Below, piece by piece: positions 31,876 to 35,792 of a DNA stretch of 35,792 bases. The translations under genes were made by a program, and so were the position numbers. Numbering within the stretch: the first letter of the stretch is position 1; each line of letters opens with the position of its first letter. The notes beneath the pieces are model-generated. The model did no database searches and was not told where the DNA came from. It worked only from the letters and a program-made list of their open reading frames with translations. Origin of the DNA: an uncultured Coriobacteriaceae bacterium (GTDB lineage Bacteria; Actinomycetota; Coriobacteriia; Coriobacteriales; Eggerthellaceae); NCBI GenBank assembly GCA_900550385.1, contig URRZ01000013.1, positions 1-35,792 of the forward strand, in the 5' to 3' direction.

Positions 31876-32655
31876 GTGGGCAAGAAGAGCGACGGTTTTG
31901 TGGGGGTCTTCGACTCGGGCGTGGGAGGCATCAGCGTGCTGCGCGCGCTCGTCGCCGAGCTTCCGCACGAGGACTTCCGCTTCTTCGGCGACTCCGCCAA
32001 CGCCCCGTACGGCGAGAAGACCGAGGAGCAGGTGCTCGAGCTCTCGCGCGGCATCGTCGAGGACCTGCTGGCCGACGGCGCCAAGGCCATCGTCATCGCC
32101 TGCAACACGGCAACCTCCGTCGCCGCCGCCGCGCTGCGCTCCGCCTATGCGGACGTCCCCATCGTCGGAATCGAGCCCGCGCTCAAGCCGGCCGCCCGCG
32201 CGCTGCCGCACGGGCGCGTGCTCGTGATGGCGACCGAGGTCACCCTGCGGCTCGAGAAGTACCACGAGCTCGTGCGCGCGTGGGGAGGCGAATGTGACGT
32301 CGTGCCAGTGCCCTGCCCCGGCCTCGCGGCGCGCATCGAGCGCGGAGACCTCGACTCGTCCGACCTCCGGGAGCTGATCGAGGGCTACGTTGGCGCGTAT
32401 GCGGGCAAGGTGGACGGCGTGGTGCTCGGCTGCACGCACTACCCCTTCGTCCGTCGCCTGATCGCGGACGCACTCGGCCCTGGCGTCCGGTTCTTCGACG
32501 GCGGCGCCGGCACCGCGCGGCAGCTCAGGGTCCGTCTCACGGACGCGGGCCTGCTCGCCGTGCGCGAGCGTCCCGGGCTCGTCGAGTTTGCCTCGAGCCT
32601 GGACACCCCCGAGGAGCTGGCCCTCTATGAGAGGTTCTTCTCGTTTTCGTGCTAG
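31876..32655 (+). CDS. murI: Glutamate racemase
   Basis: A 259-residue glutamate racemase that makes D-glutamate for peptidoglycan. The substrate motif FDSGVGGISV (12-21) and both catalytic cysteines are present: Cys76 in IACNTATS and Cys186 in GCTHYPF. GTG 31876 is preceded by AGGAGGAGG; the frame stays open upstream but only through the divergent regulatory region. A possible -10 TATCCT lies at 31850-31855. The gene ends four bases before a 130-bp inverted-repeat element. Confidence 0.95.
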   Translation: MGKKSDGFVGVFDSGVGGISVLRALVAELPHEDFRFFGDSANAPYGEKTEEQVLELSRGIVEDLLADGAKAIVIACNTATSVAAAALRSAYADVPIVGIEPALKPAARALPHGRVLVMATEVTLRLEKYHELVRAWGGECDVVPVPCPGLAARIERGDLDSSDLRELIEGYVGAYAGKVDGVVLGCTHYPFVRRLIADALGPGVRFFDGGAGTARQLRVRLTDAGLLAVRERPGLVEFASSLDTPEELALYERFFSFSC

Positions 32656-32659
32656 CGGC

Positions 32660-32789
32660 TCATTATCTGGGTACTTTTTTGCCTGCCCCTGAAGTAGGGG
32701 ACAGCCAAGCACTCACAAACATGCAGGTAGAAAAATGGCACCTTTCAAGTCGTACTTGAGAGGTGCCGAAAAAAGTACCCAGATAATGA
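32660..32789. mobile_element. 130-bp MITE-like element with perfect terminal inverted repeats
   Basis: The ends 32660-32680 and 32769-32789 are perfect 21-bp inverted repeats starting TCATTATCTGGGTAC and ending in six T. Inside are two further hairpins: CCCCT/AGGGG (32686-32700) and a 14-bp stem with one mismatch (32737-32767). There is no coding capacity. I see no clear target-site duplication. It fills the gap between convergent murI and degV. Confidence 0.8.
32731..32767 (-). terminator. Terminator of degV within the inverted-repeat element
   Basis: On the minus strand a 14-bp stem with one mismatch (32767-32737, three-base loop) is followed by ATTTTTC (T-run 32735-32731). It lies 36 bases past the degV stop, so the element's inner hairpin appears to serve as this gene's terminator. 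Confidence 0.7.
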
Positions 32790-32802
32790 TTTGGTTGCCC
32801 GG

Positions 32803-33687
32803 CTAGACGCGCTTCTTCCCCCAGAAGAACGTCGCCACGGTGCCGGGACCGGTGTGAACGCCGATGGTGGCGCCGATGGGGAAGATCTCGACCTTGCCGC
32901 TCATCCTGGGGAATGTGGCCTCGATGCGGTCCGCCACCTCGCGGGCGTCGTCCTCGCACTCCGACTGGGAGATGAAGACCTTGCCGGAGTAGTCGAGGCC
33001 ACCCTCGGCGAACTCTTCCATCTTCTCCACCACGCGGTTGATCGCCTTGGCCTTGGTGCGGATCTTCTCCTTCACGCCGAGCGACCCGTCGGGCTCCACG
33101 TCCATGACGGGGCAGATCTTGAGCATGCCGCCGACGAGCCCCGCGGCCTTGGAGATGCGCCCGCCGCGGACGAAGAACGTGAGGTCGGACGAGAAGAACC
33201 AGTGCTGGACCTCACTCTTGTGCTCCTCCGCCCAGGCGCCGAGCTCGTCGAGGCTCATGCCGGCGTCGCGCAGCTCGGCGAGCCTGTCCATGAGCAGTCC
33301 GTAGCCCGAGGACGCTGCGAGCGAGTCCACGACGACGACCTTGCGGTCGGGGTACTTCTCGGCCAGCTGATCGCGGGCGATGCACGCGGAGTTGTAGGTG
33401 CTGGAGATGCCCGAGGAGAGCGTCACGTGCAGCACGTCCCTGCCGGCGGAGAGGAACCTCTCGAAGTGCTCCGCGTAGTCGCCGGCACTCACCTGCGAGG
33501 TCTTTGCGTCGGCTCCGGCGAGCATCTTGGCGTAGAGATCGGCGGGGGAGTTGGTGACGCCAAAGTCGTCCTTGCAGGTCTCCCCGTTCAGGTAGTAGTT
33601 GAAGTACAGGTACTTGATGTCACGGGACTCGAGCCACTCGCGCGTGACGTCGGCGGTCGAGCAGCAGCTGAGAACGTAGTCGGACAT
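32803..33687 (-). CDS. DegV family fatty-acid-binding protein
   Basis: A 294-residue DegV-family protein. These bind a long-chain fatty acid; relatives called FakB hand it to a fatty acid kinase. Typical blocks are SCCSTADVT near the start, KTSQVSAGDY, HVTLSSGISSTYNSA, and the late VGGMLKICPVMDV with VFFVRGGRISK-like sequence ahead of it. The family's C-terminal HTGPGTVATFFWG block is present. ATG 33687 follows GGGAGGAG by six bases; in-frame ATGs at 33723 and 33720 are less supported. No FakA gene is in the window. Confidence 0.93.
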   Translation of the reverse strand: MSDYVLSCCSTADVTREWLESRDIKYLYFNYYLNGETCKDDFGVTNSPADLYAKMLAGADAKTSQVSAGDYAEHFERFLSAGRDVLHVTLSSGISSTYNSACIARDQLAEKYPDRKVVVVDSLAASSGYGLLMDRLAELRDAGMSLDELGAWAEEHKSEVQHWFFSSDLTFFVRGGRISKAAGLVGGMLKICPVMDVEPDGSLGVKEKIRTKAKAINRVVEKMEEFAEGGLDYSGKVFISQSECEDDAREVADRIEATFPRMSGKVEIFPIGATIGVHTGPGTVATFFWGKKRV

Positions 33688-33860
33688 GGGTGCTCCTCCC
33701 GTTGTTGCTCCCCCCTGCATCATAGCTCAAAGGGTGACGGCGGCATGCGCGGCGAGGGGGACGCGCCCGCCGCCGCTCGCGGGCGAGGCGCGGCGCGCGG
33801 CGGTTCCCGTCCGGCCGTTCGGGCATACTCTTGGGCAAGGACATCGCGAGGGGAGAGCGC

Positions 33861-34928
33861 ATGGGCAGGTCTGGCGGTGGCGGAGGCGGCTTCGGAGGCG
33901 GGGGTCGCTCGGGCGGGTTCTCGGGCGGCGGGCGCCGCTCCGGGGGGTTCTCGGGCGGCGGACGCAGCAGTGGTCGCTCGGGCAGCGGCTTTGGCGGCTT
34001 TGGCGCCCCGCGTCCTGCGGGCGGGCCGCGTCCCCGTCGCACGTACGTGCCCGTCTTCGGCGGGTGGGGCTGGCGCCGGCCGACCGTGGTGACCGCCGGC
34101 GTCGGCGGCGGCTGTGGCGGCTGGCTGGTCGGCCTCGTGCTTGCGGTGCTGCTCGTTGCCCTGCTCAGCAGCTCGCTCTCGTTCTGCGACTCCGGATTTG
34201 GCGGTGGGGCGTCCTACTCCCAGGGGGCCACGCAGGCCTCCTCCACGGTGCGCGAGAAGCTTCCCGCGGACGCCGTCACCAAGACCGACTGGTACACGGA
34301 CGCCGACGGCGACTGGGTCCACAACCCCTCCCGCCTCACGAGCGGCCTCGAGCGGTTCTACGACAAGACGGGCGTCCAGCCCTACGTCTACATCCTGCCC
34401 AACGGCACTTCGACCTCGGTCGACGAGCTCACGCCACGCGCCGAGCAGCTCTACGGGGAGCTCTTCCAAGACGAGGGTCACTTCCTGCTGGTGTTCTGCG
34501 ACGACGGCAACGGCTCCTTCGCCTGCGGGTACACGGTGGGCACCGCCGCCTCCGCCGTGATGGACTACGAGGCCCTGGGCATCCTCGCCGACGAGCTCGA
34601 CTACGCCTACAACAACGCCGCCTCCGACGAGGAGGTCTTCTCGGATGCCTTCGAGCGTACGGCGGAGCGCATCATGTCGGCCGCGGAGGACGAGGCTGCC
34701 GGACAGGCCTTGCTCGTCGTGGGCGGTGTCGTCGTGGCCGTGTTGGTGGTCGGCGGGGTGGCCCTCGTCGTCGCGAGGCGCCGCAAGGCCGCGAAGGCCG
34801 AGGAGAAAAGGAGGATGGAGGAGATTCTCAACACCCCGCTCGAGCAGTTCGGGGACAAGGAGGTTGAGGACCTCGCAGACAAGTACGAGGACGAGGAAGG
34901 TGGCCCCGTCAGCGGGGGCAGGGACTAG
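33861..34928 (+). CDS. TPM-domain membrane protein with Gly/Arg-rich N-terminus
   Basis: A 355-residue membrane protein. The first ~60 residues are Gly/Ser/Arg/Phe-rich with tandem GGFSGGGR units, followed by an aromatic/Arg patch. Membrane helix 1 is at ~88-108, then a TPM (TLP18.3/Psb32/MOLO-1)-like domain (~130-270; YVYILPNG, HFLLVFCDDGNGSFACGYTVG). Helix 2 is at ~280-305, and a charged Lys/Glu/Arg tail follows. TPM proteins are membrane-associated and often linked to membrane stress; activity is uncertain. ATG 33861 has GAGGGGAGAG just upstream; an ATG at 33831 is less supported. pspA follows after 34 bases, so the two likely act together in envelope protection. Confidence 0.85.
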   Translation: MGRSGGGGGGFGGGGRSGGFSGGGRRSGGFSGGGRSSGRSGSGFGGFGAPRPAGGPRPRRTYVPVFGGWGWRRPTVVTAGVGGGCGGWLVGLVLAVLLVALLSSSLSFCDSGFGGGASYSQGATQASSTVREKLPADAVTKTDWYTDADGDWVHNPSRLTSGLERFYDKTGVQPYVYILPNGTSTSVDELTPRAEQLYGELFQDEGHFLLVFCDDGNGSFACGYTVGTAASAVMDYEALGILADELDYAYNNAASDEEVFSDAFERTAERIMSAAEDEAAGQALLVVGGVVVAVLVVGGVALVVARRRKAAKAEEKRRMEEILNTPLEQFGDKEVEDLADKYEDEEGGPVSGGRD

Positions 34929-34962
34929 CGGCGTCTCCTGACGTCTCGAGAAGGGAAACGAC

Positions 34963-35643
34963 ATGGGTATTCTGGACCGCTTTGCCACGATCGTGAAGGC
35001 CAACATCAACGAGCTGCTCGACAAGGCAGAGGACCCGGCCAAGATGGTCGACCAGTACCTCGTGGACCTCACCGAGTCGCTCGCCGAGGTCAAGAGGGAG
35101 ACCGCCGGCGTCATGGCGGAGGAGGCGCGCACCAGGCGTGCCGTGGACAGAAACGCCGAGGAGTCGGCGCGCATGGAGGGCCTCGCCCGCAAGGCGCTCG
35201 CCGTCGGCAACGAGGACGACGCCCGCGTCTTCCTGGGCAAGAAGCAGAAGCTCGACGCCACGGGCGCAGAGCTCTCAAAGGCCGCCGAGGCCGCCCATGC
35301 CAACGCCGAGAAGATGCGTCAGATGCACGACAAGCTCGTGAGCGACATCGAGGACCTCAAGGCGCGTCGCGAGGCGATCAAGGCAAAGGCCGCCGTCGCC
35401 CGCACACAGGAGATGGTGGGTGGCTATACCTCCGGCTCCGACAAGGCCGAGAGCGCCATCGAGGCGTTCAACCGCATGGAGGCCAAGGTGGACCGCGACC
35501 TGGACGCCGCCAACGCGATGGCCGAGCTGAACGAGGAGCCTGTCGACGAGGCCGCTGCCCTCGAGGCCAAGTACGCCGACGCCGCGGATGACGCCGCGGT
35601 GGACGACGCGCTCGCCAGGCTCAAGGCGGACATGGGGCTCTAG
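34963..35643 (+). CDS. pspA: PspA/IM30 family protein
   Basis: A 226-residue PspA/IM30 (ESCRT-III-like) protein. The start MGILDRFATIVKANINELLDKAEDP is the amphipathic membrane-binding helix of the family; the rest is a long coiled coil (~25-180) with a short acidic Ala-rich end. Such proteins polymerise on damaged inner membranes and keep the proton barrier. AAGGGAAA precedes the ATG. It lies downstream of the TPM-like gene on the same strand, matching the association of TPM and PspA proteins seen elsewhere. The sequence turns into a G/C artefact about 30 bases after the stop. Confidence 0.95.
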   Translation: MGILDRFATIVKANINELLDKAEDPAKMVDQYLVDLTESLAEVKRETAGVMAEEARTRRAVDRNAEESARMEGLARKALAVGNEDDARVFLGKKQKLDATGAELSKAAEAAHANAEKMRQMHDKLVSDIEDLKARREAIKAKAAVARTQEMVGGYTSGSDKAESAIEAFNRMEAKVDRDLDAANAMAELNEEPVDEAAALEAKYADAADDAAVDDALARLKADMGL

Positions 35644-35671
35644 GGCAGAACCGGTCGAGACTCAGCGGGGT

Positions 35672-35792
35672 GGGGCCCCGGGGGGCGGGGGGCCCCCCCC
35701 CCGCCCCCCCCCCCCCGGGGGGGGCCCCCGGGGGGGGGGCCCCCCCCGGCGCGGGCCCCCGCCCGCGCCCCCCCGGCGCGGCCCGCGCCCCC
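35672..35792. other. G/C-only low-complexity contig end
   Basis: All 121 bases are G or C, mostly alternating homopolymer blocks, with no A or T at all. This matches the other end of the window and is best read as artefact. Confidence 0.85.

Overview
The window is high-GC bacterial DNA, packed with genes that have strong Shine-Dalgarno sites and short gaps. Gene content and protein style point to Coriobacteriia (Actinomycetota). That is a judgement from reading; no database search was possible. The two halves differ. From about 0.1 to 16.2 kb the genes use Leu TTG regularly and resemble Eggerthellaceae. From about 16.27 kb to the end Leu TTG is almost absent and the genes resemble the Olsenella/Atopobiaceae side. 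The change falls in a short AT-richer spacer near 16.2 kb. Both window ends run into about 120 bases of almost pure G/C low complexity that looks like assembly or sequencing artefact. A contig joined from two related genomes is therefore a serious possibility.

Left half: a terminator of a lost upstream gene; a three-part flavoprotein (GlpA-like FAD oxidoreductase, BFD-like [2Fe-2S] domain, NAD(P)/FAD oxidoreductase) overlapping a DUF1667 gene, a probable glycerol-3-phosphate or hydroxyacid redox unit; a class A penicillin-binding protein with an acidic and Gly-rich tail and a hairpin over its ribosome binding site; a small lipoprotein; a double-length U32 protein; a fused SecDF; and, convergent to it, a two-gene operon of a BrxD-like (DUF2791) ATPase and an Lhr/BrxHI-like helicase. 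The helicase gene carries an in-frame palindromic repeat.

Right half: a secondary alcohol dehydrogenase and a DHA2-type 14-helix efflux pump divergent from a TetR regulator with two operator-like palindromes; a TerB-N/TerB-C protein; YaaA; a spermidine-synthase-like methyltransferase; HtpG; a gene remnant; a SixA-CHAD fusion followed by fumC and metY; an FKBP isomerase; a PadR regulator overlapping a HAAS/DUF4825-like membrane protein; murI; a 130-bp element with perfect 21-bp terminal inverted repeats; a DegV protein; and a TPM-like membrane protein followed by PspA.

The most interesting material is the repeat biology (an element inside a helicase gene, a small inverted-repeat element, and a symmetric four-copy 23-bp repeat array beside yaaA) and the TerB-N, BrxD-like and helicase genes. 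These three lie on one strand in the order expected for a Ter-linked stress or defence operon, but the efflux/dehydrogenase cassette and the suspected join separate them.
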